Assembly (NCBI RefSeq): GCF_019468465.1
Contig: NZ_CP080519.1
Location: 5,474,001-5,538,000 of the forward strand
Direction: 5' to 3'
Source: Amycolatopsis sp. DSM 110486
Lineage (GTDB): Bacteria > Actinomycetota > Actinomycetes > Mycobacteriales > Pseudonocardiaceae
Length of the DNA stretch: 64,000 nucleotides
The notes beneath the pieces are model-generated. The model was not told the origin of the DNA. It did no database searches and worked only from the letters and a program-made list of their open reading frames with translations. A program made the translations under genes and the position numbers. Shown in pieces: positions 43,133 through 52,772 of the stretch. Every line of letters begins with the position of its first letter. Positions within the stretch are counted from its first letter, which is position 1.

Positions 43133-44467
43133 TCACTCCTCGAACGACATCTCCGGCGGCGGCCGGCGGAACCCACGCGTCAGCACGACCAGGTAGACGA
43201 TCCCGATCCCCAGCCACACCAGGCCGAAGGTCAGGGCGAGCCCGTCGAGGTTCACCAGCAGCCACAGGTCCACCACCGCGCCGATCGCGGGAGCGATCAG
43301 CCACGTCAGCACGTTGCGCGAAGTCGTGTGCCGCGTGCGGATCCAGGTCGCGATCACACTCACGTTGACCATCGTGAAGGCCGTGAACGCGCCGAAGTTG
43401 ATGAACGACGTCGACGTGGTCACGTCCAGCGCCAGCGCGACCAGCCCGACGATGCCCGTCAGCCCGATCGCGAACGCCGGCGTGTTCAGCTTCGGCTGCA
43501 ACCGGCCGAAGATCCGCGGCAGCACCCCGTCGCGGCCCATCGCGAACATCAGCCGCGACGCGCTCGCCTGCGCGGCGATGCCCGACGCGAACTGCGCCAC
43601 CACCAGCCCCGCCAGGAACAACGCCCCGAACAGCGAGCCACCGATGTGGCGCGCGATCTCGAACGCGGCCGACGACTCGTCGTCGAACAAGAAACCCGGG
43701 TGCACGAGCTGGGTGACGTACGCGAGCACGATGAACACGCCGCCGCCGATGAGGGCCGTCAGCAGGATCGCGCGCGGGATCGTCCGCTTCGGCTCCACGG
43801 CTTCCTCGGTCAACGTCGTCACGGCGTCGAAGCCCAGGAACGAGTACGCCGCCACCGCGGCGCCGCCCGAGATCGTGCCGAACGTGCTGCCCGGGTGGAA
43901 GAACGGGTCACCGCTCGCCACTGAGTGGCCATCGGCGAGCACCTGCTTGAGCGAAAGCACCACGAAGAACACGATCACCAGTACCTGGAAGGCCATGAGG
44001 ACGAAGTTGGCCTTCTCGGCGATCTTGATGCCCAGCACGTTGAGCAGCGACGTCAACACGATGAACGCGATCAGCCACAGCCAGCTCGGCACGTCCGGGA
44101 ACTGCGCCGACAGGTAGGCGCCGCCGATCAGCCAGATCACCATCGGCAGGAAGAAGTAGTCGAGCAGCACCGCCCAGCCGACGAGGAAGCCGAGCCGGGA
44201 GTCGATGGCCTTGCGCACGTAGGTGTAAGCGGAGCCGGCGACGGGGTGCGTCGCGGCCATCTTGCCGTAGCTCGCGGCCGTGAACAGCATCGCGACCAGC
44301 GCCACGACGTACGCCGATGGCACCGTGCCCGCGGTCGTCGTCGCCACGACGCCGAACGTGCCCAGCACGATCAGCGGCGCCATGTACGCGAGTCCGAAAA
44401 GGACGACGCCGGGCAGCCCGAGCCGTCGTTCGAGCTTGGCTCCGGGGGTCACCTTCGTGGTGCTCAT
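43133..44467 (-). CDS. APC-superfamily amino acid/polyamine permease
   Basis: 444 residues, about 12 helices. N-terminal GLPGVVLFGLAYMAPLIVLG and HPVAGSAYTYVRKAIDSRLG carry the APC glycine-rich helix and the consensus GSAYTY. AVAAYSFLGFDAVTTLTEEA and RTIPRAILLTALIGGG are typical of amino-acid/polyamine antiporters (PuuP-like). GAAGGAG precedes ATG 44467, which overlaps the nitrilase stop by four bases. The shared operon suggests it imports the nitrilase substrate or its precursor. Confidence 0.9.
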   Translation of the reverse strand: MSTTKVTPGAKLERRLGLPGVVLFGLAYMAPLIVLGTFGVVATTTAGTVPSAYVVALVAMLFTAASYGKMAATHPVAGSAYTYVRKAIDSRLGFLVGWAVLLDYFFLPMVIWLIGGAYLSAQFPDVPSWLWLIAFIVLTSLLNVLGIKIAEKANFVLMAFQVLVIVFFVVLSLKQVLADGHSVASGDPFFHPGSTFGTISGGAAVAAYSFLGFDAVTTLTEEAVEPKRTIPRAILLTALIGGGVFIVLAYVTQLVHPGFLFDDESSAAFEIARHIGGSLFGALFLAGLVVAQFASGIAAQASASRLMFAMGRDGVLPRIFGRLQPKLNTPAFAIGLTGIVGLVALALDVTTSTSFINFGAFTAFTMVNVSVIATWIRTRHTTSRNVLTWLIAPAIGAVVDLWLLVNLDGLALTFGLVWLGIGIVYLVVLTRGFRRPPPEMSFEE

Positions 44468-45345
44468 CGGGCTCCTTCTCCTCGCGGACGCCACCGGTCC
44501 GGCTCGATGCGGCCCCCGTACAGGGGGAGTTCCAGCGGTTTGTCACCCGGCGTGAACTGGTCCCACATCCGGTTGACGCCGGCGGTCCCTTCGCGACGGA
44601 CGCGGGCGACCTCGTCCAGGTCGACCGTGCTCGCGAGCACGCCGGACGCGGCGCCCGGCAGCTCGCCGAGCACGGTGCCCTCGGGGTCCACCAGGATGCT
44701 GTCTCCTACCCCGACGGGCCCGGCCGTATTCACGCTCGCCACGAAAACCTGGTTGGTGATCGCGTTGGCGCGCGCGAGCACGAGCTCCTGCGCGCGGTCG
44801 GGAGTGGTGGTCTGCACCGGGTTGAGCACGAGCTCCGCGCCGAGCCACGCGAGGTGGCGCGTGACCTCGGGGAACCAGGCGTCGTAGCAGATCGAGAAGC
44901 CGATTCGCCCCGCATCGGCGAGATCGGCGACCACGAAACGGTCACCCGGGTCATAAGGCTCATACGGCCGCCACGGGAACACCTTGCGGTAGCTGCCGGA
45001 CAGCTCGCCTTCAGGGGAGAAGACGAGAGCGGTGTTGAACAGCTCGCCGTGCTCGCCGCGTTCGCAGACGCTGCCCGGCGAAAGCCACACGCCGAGGTCG
45101 CCGGCCAGCTGGGCCAGGTCGCGGGTTCGCGGGCCGTCGAGGGGCTGCGCGGCGGCGTTGAGCTGCTCGGCGCGTTCGTCAGCGGTCCCTTCGACACCGC
45201 AGAGGTGCAGTTCGGGAAAGGCGACGAGGCGGGTTCCGGGGTGCTCGGCCAGCACGGTCCCGACCTGCTCCGCGAACGCCACGACGGACTCGGTGTACGG
45301 CCGCGGTGGCAACTGTGCCAGCGCGATCGGCAGGGGGCGGGGCAT
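44464..45345 (-). CDS. Carbon-nitrogen hydrolase (nitrilase superfamily amidase)
   Basis: 293 residues. The catalytic triad is Glu45 in FPELHL, Lys121 in SYRKVFPWRP and Cys153 in FSICYDAWFPE. It would hydrolyse an amide or N-carbamoyl bond. In an operon with an APC permease and divergent from a GntR regulator: an import-and-degradation module for an amine or amide. Substrate not deducible. Confidence 0.9.
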   Translation of the reverse strand: MPRPLPIALAQLPPRPYTESVVAFAEQVGTVLAEHPGTRLVAFPELHLCGVEGTADERAEQLNAAAQPLDGPRTRDLAQLAGDLGVWLSPGSVCERGEHGELFNTALVFSPEGELSGSYRKVFPWRPYEPYDPGDRFVVADLADAGRIGFSICYDAWFPEVTRHLAWLGAELVLNPVQTTTPDRAQELVLARANAITNQVFVASVNTAGPVGVGDSILVDPEGTVLGELPGAASGVLASTVDLDEVARVRREGTAGVNRMWDQFTPGDKPLELPLYGGRIEPDRWRPRGEGAR

Positions 45346-45376
45346 GCGCCGAAAAATAGTCCATCTTGCTCACTTA

Positions 45377-45416
45377 AACAATAGTGTTCACTTTGAGATA
45401 TTTTGTTGGGTATGGT
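45377..45416 (+). promoter_or_regulatory. Divergent promoter region with GntR-like operator
   Basis: Imperfect palindrome AACAATAGTGTT (45377-45388) lies midway between the nitrilase and GntR starts in an AT-rich patch. TATGGT at 45411-45416 ends 6 bases before ATG 45423, with no Shine-Dalgarno sequence between, so the GntR message is probably leaderless. Confidence 0.5.
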
Positions 45417-45422
45417 CTCTGC

Positions 45423-46148
45423 ATGGCTGCCGACCTGGGTTCACCGGCGCTGACGGGCATCCGGCGCCTGTCCGCGCTCGAGACCGTGCGGGCCCGCATC
45501 GCCCTCGCGATCGAGCTGGGCCTGCTGGGCCCGGGGGAGCGGTTGCCGCCCAACGGCGAAATCGCGCGCGCGCTGGGCGTCGGCGACATCACCGTGCGCC
45601 GGGCGCTGGTGTCCTTGTGCGAAGACGGCGTGCTGGTGCGCCGCCGCGGCCGCAACGGCGGCACGAGCGTCGCCCCCGACGCGCCGGCGGGCCGGGTCGG
45701 CGCGGTGAACGCGTACCGCGAGTCGGCGGACGAGGTCCACGACCTGATCGACCACCGGCTCGTTATCGAGGCGGGGCTCGTCCAGCTCGTCGCCACGCGG
45801 CGAACCGACGAGGACGTCGACCGGCTGCGTGACCTCGTCCGCCGCATGGACGACGCCGCCGGGTGGGCCGAGTTCCACGAGCTCGACGCCGAGTTCCACC
45901 TCGCCGTGGCCGCCTCGGGCGCGCCGGCGGCGGCGGTGAGGCAGTACGAACTCGTGCTGCGGGAGCTGTACCGCTTCTACCTGCCGTACCGGATGTCGGC
46001 GCTGCGGGCGTCCAACCGGGAGCACGAGGTGCTCGTCCGCGCGATCGCCACGCGCAATCCCGACGAGGCGGCGATCATGACCCGCGCCCACGTCGGTGAT
46101 CTGCACCGGACGATGTTCGTCGGCCTGCCGGACGTGACAGGTTCCTGA
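45423..46148 (+). CDS. GntR-family regulator (FadR/FCD subfamily)
   Basis: 241 residues. Winged helix LPPNGEIARALGVGDITVRR followed by ALVSLCEDGVLVRRRGRNGG; FCD domain with DLIDHRLVIEAGLVQLVATR, metal-ligand-type positions in ELDAEFHLAVAA and late ASNREHEVLVRAIATRN. Divergent from the nitrilase-permease operon, which it probably represses. Confidence 0.9.
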   Translation: MAADLGSPALTGIRRLSALETVRARIALAIELGLLGPGERLPPNGEIARALGVGDITVRRALVSLCEDGVLVRRRGRNGGTSVAPDAPAGRVGAVNAYRESADEVHDLIDHRLVIEAGLVQLVATRRTDEDVDRLRDLVRRMDDAAGWAEFHELDAEFHLAVAASGAPAAAVRQYELVLRELYRFYLPYRMSALRASNREHEVLVRAIATRNPDEAAIMTRAHVGDLHRTMFVGLPDVTGS

Positions 46149-46155
46149 CGCACGA

Positions 46156-46213
46156 CAGTCCACTACGGACTGATCTCGGCTCATCGGTGACGCACATCAG
46201 CCGATCGGCTGAT
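46156..46213. repeat. Two palindromes between the GntR and S33 genes
   Basis: CAGTCC/GGACTG stem at 46156-46172 (5-base loop), a possible gntR terminator. Then the perfect 18-bp palindrome ATCAGCCGATCGGCTGAT at 46196-46213, 24 bases before ATG 46237. The second could be an operator or a hairpin near the ribosome site. Confidence 0.5.
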
Positions 46214-46236
46214 CCGGGTCATCGCGCGCGGGTCCG

Positions 46237-47709
46237 ATGATCATCACCATGCCGAAGTTCCGTTTACTCGTCCCGGTTGTCGCGGCCGTCGCGATGGTCC
46301 CCCTCGTGCCGGCGCTCGCGTCCGCGCAAGGGCTCGACTGGAAACCCTGCGTGTCCATCGCGAAGGGCTGGGACTCCGACGACCAGCGCACCGAGTGCGC
46401 GCTGGTGACCGTGCCTCTCGACTACTCCGACCCCGGCGGCCGCACGATCGACATCGCCGTCAGCCGAATCCGCGCGACGGGCACGCGCACGGGCGCGATC
46501 GTGTTCAACCCCGGCGGCCCCGGCCAATCGGGCATGAAGATGCCGCTCACGATGTCGGAGAGCAAGGCGTCCGGCCTGCTGGAGCACCACGACCTCATCG
46601 GCTTCGACCCGCGCGGCGTCGACTACAGCGCGAGCCTCCAGTGCGACGACGACGACGCCCAGCCCGACCCGTCGTTGTCCGAAAAGGACCAGGCGCGGTT
46701 CCTCGCCGACCACAAGGCCGCGGCCAACGCGGCGTGCTTCGCGAAGGACCCCGCGCTCGTGAAGTCGTTCACCACGCCCAACATCGCCCGCGACGTCGAC
46801 CGCATCCGCGAAGCGCTGGGCGAACAGAAGATCGGTTACTACGGCGTCTCCTGGGGCACGGCCCTCGGCGCCGAGTACCGGACGCTCTTCGACAGCCACG
46901 TCGACAAGATGCTGCTCGACTCCGTCATGCCGCCCGAGCTGAGCGTCACGACGATGGACGACGACCAGGCCGCCGCGGGAGAGAACACGTTCCGCGAGTT
47001 CGCCGCGTGGGTCGCGCGCTACGACTCCGTCTACCACTTCGGCGGCATCGAACCCCAGGTCGAGAAGGCTTTGCTCGACCTGCGCGCCGAACTCGCCGCG
47101 CACCCGCGCACCGGCCCCGACGGTTCGCCGCTCAACGGTGAAACCGTCAACCAGTTCTTCGCCTACCCGCGCCGCCAGTGGGTGGAGGCCGCCAGCCAGC
47201 TCGCCGCCATCCGCGACGGCGGCGCTCCGGCAGCACAGCCCGACGCCGCAACCTCGCTGAAAACCGGCTTCGGCTGGGACACCGAACGGACCGGTGGCAA
47301 TTTCTTCCAGCAGAACGCACTGCTCTGCAACGAATCACCCAGCCCCCGCGACTTCGACACGGTCTGGCAGCACCGCCTCGACCGCATCAAGGCCAACCCG
47401 GTCGCCGGCTCGTTCGGCGTCTACGAGCAGATGTGCGTCGGCTGGCCAGTGCCCGCGACGCAGTGGCAGTTCAGCGCCGGCAAGAGCCCTCTGCAGCTCG
47501 TCGGCCACGCCTTCGAGCCGGTCACGCCCATCGGCTGGGCCCTCGCCATGCAACGGCAAATCGGCGGCTCCCTCATGACCGTCGAAGACGACGCCCACGG
47601 CTCGCTCTCGAGCCTGCCCTGCGCCGCCGCGGCCGTGACGTTCTTCGACACCGGCCAGACGACCACGCAGTCCTGCCCCGGCGAGCCGATCCCGGCTCCG
47701 AAGGCGTAG
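46237..47709 (+). CDS. Secreted S33-family peptidase / alpha/beta hydrolase (TAP-like)
   Basis: 490 residues with signal peptide LLVPVVAAVAMVPLVPALAS. Fold landmarks: GAIVFNPGGPGQSG (oxyanion side), LIGFDPRGVD, nucleophile in YYGVSWGTALG near residue 205, and His in VEDDAHGSL, with a C-terminal TAP-like domain containing CAAAAVTFFDTGQ. Related to Streptomyces tripeptidyl aminopeptidases. The segment DGSPLNGETVNQ is encoded by a near copy of the 17-bp palindrome (47125-47141), and the stop codon TAG lies in another copy. Confidence 0.88.
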   Translation: MIITMPKFRLLVPVVAAVAMVPLVPALASAQGLDWKPCVSIAKGWDSDDQRTECALVTVPLDYSDPGGRTIDIAVSRIRATGTRTGAIVFNPGGPGQSGMKMPLTMSESKASGLLEHHDLIGFDPRGVDYSASLQCDDDDAQPDPSLSEKDQARFLADHKAAANAACFAKDPALVKSFTTPNIARDVDRIREALGEQKIGYYGVSWGTALGAEYRTLFDSHVDKMLLDSVMPPELSVTTMDDDQAAAGENTFREFAAWVARYDSVYHFGGIEPQVEKALLDLRAELAAHPRTGPDGSPLNGETVNQFFAYPRRQWVEAASQLAAIRDGGAPAAQPDAATSLKTGFGWDTERTGGNFFQQNALLCNESPSPRDFDTVWQHRLDRIKANPVAGSFGVYEQMCVGWPVPATQWQFSAGKSPLQLVGHAFEPVTPIGWALAMQRQIGGSLMTVEDDAHGSLSSLPCAAAAVTFFDTGQTTTQSCPGEPIPAPKA

Positions 47710-47723
47710 CCGCTGAACGGCGA
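47707..47723. repeat. Palindrome copy that contains the S33 stop codon
   Basis: TAGCCGCTGAACGGCGA: the first three bases are the stop codon of the peptidase gene. The outer left arm is altered (TAGCC for TCGCC). Confidence 0.7.
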
Positions 47724-47754
47724 AACCACGTGACGCCGCGGATAACCTCACCTC

Positions 47755-48099
47755 GTGAGCGAGATCCTGCGGCGTCACGTGGCCGCGTTCAACGACCGCG
47801 ACCTCACCACTCTGCTCGCGGGTTTCACCGACGATGCCGTCTGGATCACGGGCACGACGGTTGCCCGTGGCCGCGCCGAGCTGGCTGACCTTTTCGAGAG
47901 CGCCATGACCCAGCTCCTGCCGACCCTGACGATCGACGAGATCTTGATCGACGGCGACCGCATGGCCGCCCAGCTGACCGAGCGACTCACCCACGGCGGA
48001 GCGGAGCACACGTTCCCGATCGCCGGCTTCTACCGCCTTCGAAACGGCCGCATCGCTTCCGCCAAGATCTATCGCGAGGGCAGCGCAGAAGTCGACTGA
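47755..48099 (+). CDS. SnoaL/NTF2-like protein
   Basis: 114 residues: ILRRHVAAFNDRDLTTLLAG, FTDDAVWITGTTVARGRAEL, and HTFPIAGFYRLRNGRIASAK ending in an Ile-Tyr-Arg-Glu-Gly strand. A small cone-shaped fold that binds or converts small hydrophobic molecules. GTG 47755 follows a GATAAC box at 7 bases with no Shine-Dalgarno sequence, possibly leaderless. Confidence 0.82.
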   Translation: MSEILRRHVAAFNDRDLTTLLAGFTDDAVWITGTTVARGRAELADLFESAMTQLLPTLTIDEILIDGDRMAAQLTERLTHGGAEHTFPIAGFYRLRNGRIASAKIYREGSAEVD

Positions 48100-48105
48100 A
48101 TCCCG

Positions 48106-48122
48106 TTGCCGTTCAGTGGCAA
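48106..48122. repeat. 17-bp palindrome copy after the SnoaL-like gene
   Basis: TTGCCGTTCAGTGGCAA, 6 bases after the stop. It is between convergent genes and may form a small terminator hairpin. Confidence 0.7.
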
Positions 48123-48144
48123 ATGCTTCTGACCAGCGGAAACG

Positions 48145-49401
48145 TCACAGCAAGAAATGGAACAGCGGGCTCCCCGGCTCCACCTGCTCGACCTGCAGCG
48201 GGCTCGCCTCCAGCCGCTTGAGCAGGCCGGGCAGCTCGGCCGGCCGCGGGATCTCGATGCCGATCAGCGCTGGTCCGAGCTCGCGGTTGTTGCGCTTCAC
48301 GTACTCGAAGCGCGCGACGTCGTCCTCCGGTCCGAGGATCTCGTCGAGGAAGCGCCGCAGCGCGCCCGGCTCCTGGGGGAAGCTGACGAGGAAGTAGTGC
48401 TTCAGTCCTTCGTGCATCAGCGAGCGCTCGAGGATTTCGCTGTAGCGGCTGACGTCGTTGTTGCCGCCCGAGACGATGCACACCACCGTCTGCTCGGGTT
48501 CGACCAGGACCGTGGTCCCGAGTGCGGCCGACGCCAGCGCGCCCGCGGGCTCGGCGATCACGCCGTCGGCCTGGTACATGGCCAGCATCTCCGTGCACAC
48601 GGCGCCCTCGGGCACGGAGGTGAGCTCGGCGCCGCTGTCGCGCACGAGTGGGTAGGTCACGCCGCCGGCCTCACGGACCGCGGCGCCGTCCACGAACGAG
48701 TCCACTGCGTCGATGCGCACCGGCTTGCCGGCTTCCAGCGCCGCGGCCATGCACATCGCGCCGGCTGGCTCGACGCCCACGACGCGGATCTCCGGGTGCC
48801 GCTCGCGCACCCAGGTCGCGATGCCGGCCAGCAGGCCACCGCCGCCGACGGGCACCACGAGCAGGTCCGGCACGAAGCCGAGCTGCTCGACGACCTCCAG
48901 CGCCACCGTGCCCTGGCCGGCGACGGTGCGAGGGTCGTCGAACGCGGGCACGAGCGTCGCGCCCGTGCGCTGGGCGTCGTCGTTGGCGGCGGCGAACGCG
49001 TCTTCGTACGTCTCGCCGACGACGATCACCTCGATGTGCGCACCGCCCAGCGTCGCGATGCGCTCGCGCTTCTGCCGCGGCGTGGTGCCCGGCACGTACA
49101 CGCGGCCGTTGGCCCCCAAGCGCCGACACGCGTACGCCACACCCTGCGCGTGGTTACCGGCGCTCGCACACACGACGCCGCGCGAGCGCGTGGCCTCGTC
49201 GAGCTGGACGATGAAGTTGTAAGCGCCGCGAATCTTGTACGAGCGGACCGTCTGCTGGTCCTCCCGCTTGAGCCACACCCGCGCGTCGACGCGGGACGAC
49301 AGCCGGGCGTTCGGCTCGAGCGGCGTCCGGGTGACCACACCCGTGAGTCGCTCCGCGGCCTGTTCCACCATCTGGGCACTGACGGTATCGATCCGTTGCA
49401 C
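48145..49401 (-). CDS. ilvA: Threonine ammonia-lyase with C-terminal ACT-like domain
   Basis: 418 residues. PLP Lys56 in TVRSYKIRGAYNF, substrate loop ASAGNHAQGVAYA, phosphate-binding VPVGGGGLLAGIATW and late VSGGNNDVSRY. The C-terminal about 85 residues (GLKHYFLVSFPQEPGALRRF, then LLKRLEASPLQVEQVEPGSP) form one ACT-like regulatory unit as in actinobacterial IlvA. Converts threonine to 2-oxobutanoate for isoleucine synthesis. No Ile-rich leader is visible. Confidence 0.92.
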   Translation of the reverse strand: MQRIDTVSAQMVEQAAERLTGVVTRTPLEPNARLSSRVDARVWLKREDQQTVRSYKIRGAYNFIVQLDEATRSRGVVCASAGNHAQGVAYACRRLGANGRVYVPGTTPRQKRERIATLGGAHIEVIVVGETYEDAFAAANDDAQRTGATLVPAFDDPRTVAGQGTVALEVVEQLGFVPDLLVVPVGGGGLLAGIATWVRERHPEIRVVGVEPAGAMCMAAALEAGKPVRIDAVDSFVDGAAVREAGGVTYPLVRDSGAELTSVPEGAVCTEMLAMYQADGVIAEPAGALASAALGTTVLVEPEQTVVCIVSGGNNDVSRYSEILERSLMHEGLKHYFLVSFPQEPGALRRFLDEILGPEDDVARFEYVKRNNRELGPALIGIEIPRPAELPGLLKRLEASPLQVEQVEPGSPLFHFLL

Positions 49402-49508
49402 GATCGTTGAATCTACTTCCCGCTCATCGCGACGTCCGAGGCGGTGCGGGCGGCAGCTTGCGGTCAGGCGTCACCGCGTGTTGTGGGAACGGCCTAATTT
49501 GCGCAGTC

Positions 49509-49765
49509 ATGATCGTTTCGGACAAGCCTGACCGGCCGGTCTCGGTCGCGCTGACTGCCGCCTTCTTCATGGGCAAGACCGCGGTGTTGCCGGCCATGGG
49601 CGCACAGCCGCCGGCGTCCGGTGGCGTCGGATTGCTCGCCGCCCCCTTGGTGCCTGGTGTTGGTGTATTCGGTGGTGGCTCATGCTCAGCGTGTTGTCAC
49701 TGATCGGCCTCGGGCTCGCCTACCTGCCGGCGTCCAACACCTACATTCGCCTCCACAGCTCATGA
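49509..49765 (+). pseudogene. Small membrane protein, apparently frameshifted twice
   Basis: From ATG 49510 the frame reads SVALTAAFFMGKTAVLPAMG and soon becomes Gly-rich. Membrane-like sequence continues in other frames: WCLVLVYSVVAHA, then LMLSVLSLIGLGLAYLPASN ending TYIRLHSS and TGA at 49763. Joined, these give a plausible two- or three-helix protein of about 85 residues that I do not recognise. Its end overlaps the ramB-like stop by a few bases. Either a relic with two indels or coincidence. Confidence 0.35.
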
Positions 49766-51187
49766 ACTCTTCGGCACCGCCGGGTACGGGACGAACGTGC
49801 TGGTGTTCTCGTCGACCGTCAGCGGCTTGCCGATCGCCGGGAACGCGCGCTGCGAGCAAGCCGGGCGTTCACAGACTTTGCAGCCCATCCCGATCGGCGT
49901 CGCCGCGGCGGGCTCGTCCAGGTCGAGGCCGGTGGAGTAGACGAGCCGTCCCGCGTGACGGAGTTCGCAGCCGAGTCCGACTGTGAACGTCTTGCCCGGG
50001 CTGCCGAAGCCGCCGATGTTGCGCGAGACCGTGCGCGCGACCCAGAAGTAGCGTTTGCCGTCGGGCAGGGCCGCGATCTGTGTCAGGATCTTGCCAGGCG
50101 AGCCGAACGCCTCGTAGATGTTCCACAGCGGACACGCGCCACCCACGCGCGAGAAGTGGAACCCCGCGGCCGACTGGCGTTTCGACATGTTCCCCGCCCG
50201 GTCCACGCGCACGAACGAGAACGGGATGCCCCGCTGCTTCGGCCGCTGAAGCGTCGACAGGCGGTGGCACACCGTCTCGAAGCCGACGCCGAAGTGGTCG
50301 CACAGCCGCTCGATGTCGTAGCGGAACTTCTCCGCCGTGGTCAGAAAAGGGCCATACGGCAGGATCAGCGCGCCGGCGAAGTAGTTCGCCAGGCCCACGC
50401 GCGCAAGTGTCCGCGCGGTCGGCCCCGAGAACGCCCATGAGTCGGCCAGCTCGGTGATCAGGTCGTCGTACTCCAGCAACGCGATCTGCGAAGCCATCCG
50501 GAACGCCTGTTGCCCCACGCGCAAGCTCGGCGCGAGCCGCAGCACGCGCGTCGCCGGCTCGTAGCGGTGCTGCTGACCTGCGGCTTCGTTCAGTCCTTCG
50601 CTCGTCACCTCCACGCCGTAGCGCTGCCAGAGGCGATCCTTCAGCGACGTCAGCGCCGAGCCTCGGCGCAACGGGATCTCCGCGGCCATGCGTTCGGCGC
50701 GCTCGTCGAGCTCCGCGACGTAGTTCTCCCGTTCGTAGAAGAAGTCGCGCACCTCTTCATGCGGCAACGGTGCCGCGGCGCTGCCGTGCAGGCCGAGGCC
50801 GTTTTCCGTGGTCAGCGCGACCGTGGTCTCCACAGCGTTGCGGTAGCTGCGGTGCAGCTTCACCAGCGCCTGGGCGATCGAAGGCAGGTTGGAGGCCAGC
50901 TCGTTGAGCTCGCTCGTGGTCACCTCGACACCGACGACCTCGTCGAGCAGCGCCTCCTTCACGTCCGCGACCAGGCGAGACGTGTCGTTGTTGGCGAAGA
51001 ACTCCGTGTCGACGCCGAACGCCTGCGTGATCCGCAGCAGCACCGGCACGGTCAGCGGCCGTGAGTTGTGCTCGATCTGATTCAGGTAGCTGGGTGAGAT
51101 CTCGAGCACACGAGCGAGGTCGGCCTGGCTCATGGAACGGCTCTCACGCAGATGCCGTAGCCGCGCCCCGGCGAAAGTTTTGTCCAT
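49760..51187 (-). CDS. ramB: RamB-type regulator of acetate/glyoxylate metabolism (ScfR family)
   Basis: 475 residues. HTH MSQADLARVLEISPSYLNQI followed by EHNSRPLTVPVLLRI; a long helical middle; then a domain with HFSRVGGACPLWNIYEAFGS, CELRHAGRLVY and a Cys cluster CKVCERPACSQR. This is the architecture of RamB from Corynebacterium and Mycobacterium. RamB represses or tunes aceA and aceB. Here it is divergent from aceA, 229 bases apart, with several TTTGC/GCAAA elements in the gap, so assignment is well supported by context. Confidence 0.88.
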   Translation of the reverse strand: MDKTFAGARLRHLRESRSMSQADLARVLEISPSYLNQIEHNSRPLTVPVLLRITQAFGVDTEFFANNDTSRLVADVKEALLDEVVGVEVTTSELNELASNLPSIAQALVKLHRSYRNAVETTVALTTENGLGLHGSAAAPLPHEEVRDFFYERENYVAELDERAERMAAEIPLRRGSALTSLKDRLWQRYGVEVTSEGLNEAAGQQHRYEPATRVLRLAPSLRVGQQAFRMASQIALLEYDDLITELADSWAFSGPTARTLARVGLANYFAGALILPYGPFLTTAEKFRYDIERLCDHFGVGFETVCHRLSTLQRPKQRGIPFSFVRVDRAGNMSKRQSAAGFHFSRVGGACPLWNIYEAFGSPGKILTQIAALPDGKRYFWVARTVSRNIGGFGSPGKTFTVGLGCELRHAGRLVYSTGLDLDEPAAATPIGMGCKVCERPACSQRAFPAIGKPLTVDENTSTFVPYPAVPKSS

Positions 51188-51278
51188 CGCTCCTCCGATC
51201 GGCCGGAAGGTTTCCGGCCCTGAACGATTACGTGAACGATCAAGGCCGTGGATTTTCACCCGACTTGCCAACCAGTGA

Positions 51279-51405
51279 TTCGCAAGCTTTGCAAGATGCT
51301 ACGCATCCTTCACATAAATTGGCAAATTGGAGCTATGGACCGCCTTTTCGTGCTCGTGTCAGGGTCGTAACCAGGCAAGGCGAGCAATCGCAAACTTCGC
51401 AACAC
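51279..51405. promoter_or_regulatory. RamB-like binding elements in the ramB-aceA gap
   Basis: TTCGCAAGCTTTGCAAG (51279-51295) is an inverted repeat of the CTTTGCAA half. GCAAATTGG lies near 51322, and two TCGCAA elements 10 bases apart lie near 51388-51403. Corynebacterial RamB sites have an A/G-rich AAGTTTGCAAA core, which these resemble. The last pair sits directly before aceA. Confidence 0.5.
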
Positions 51406-51416
51406 GGGAGAGTCCG

Positions 51417-52706
<1,290 letters not shown>

Positions 52707-52714
52707 CGTTTTCC

Positions 52715-52743
52715 GCGGGCCGGCGACCCGGTCGCCGGCCCGC
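52715..52743 (+). terminator. Hairpin between aceA and aceB
   Basis: A perfect 12-bp stem GCGGGCCGGCGA (52715-52726 with 52732-52743), 8 bases after the aceA stop. It may lower aceB relative to aceA rather than stop transcription. Confidence 0.75.
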
Positions 52744-52772
52744 ACCCCTTCTTTCCCTCGCGGAGGTACGAG

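Noticed and set aside
45543..45559. TTGCCGCCCAACGGCGA as another palindrome copy inside the GntR gene
   Set aside because: It falls in the conserved LPPNGEIA part of the GntR helix-turn-helix, where the residues are expected anyway. Chance match likely.
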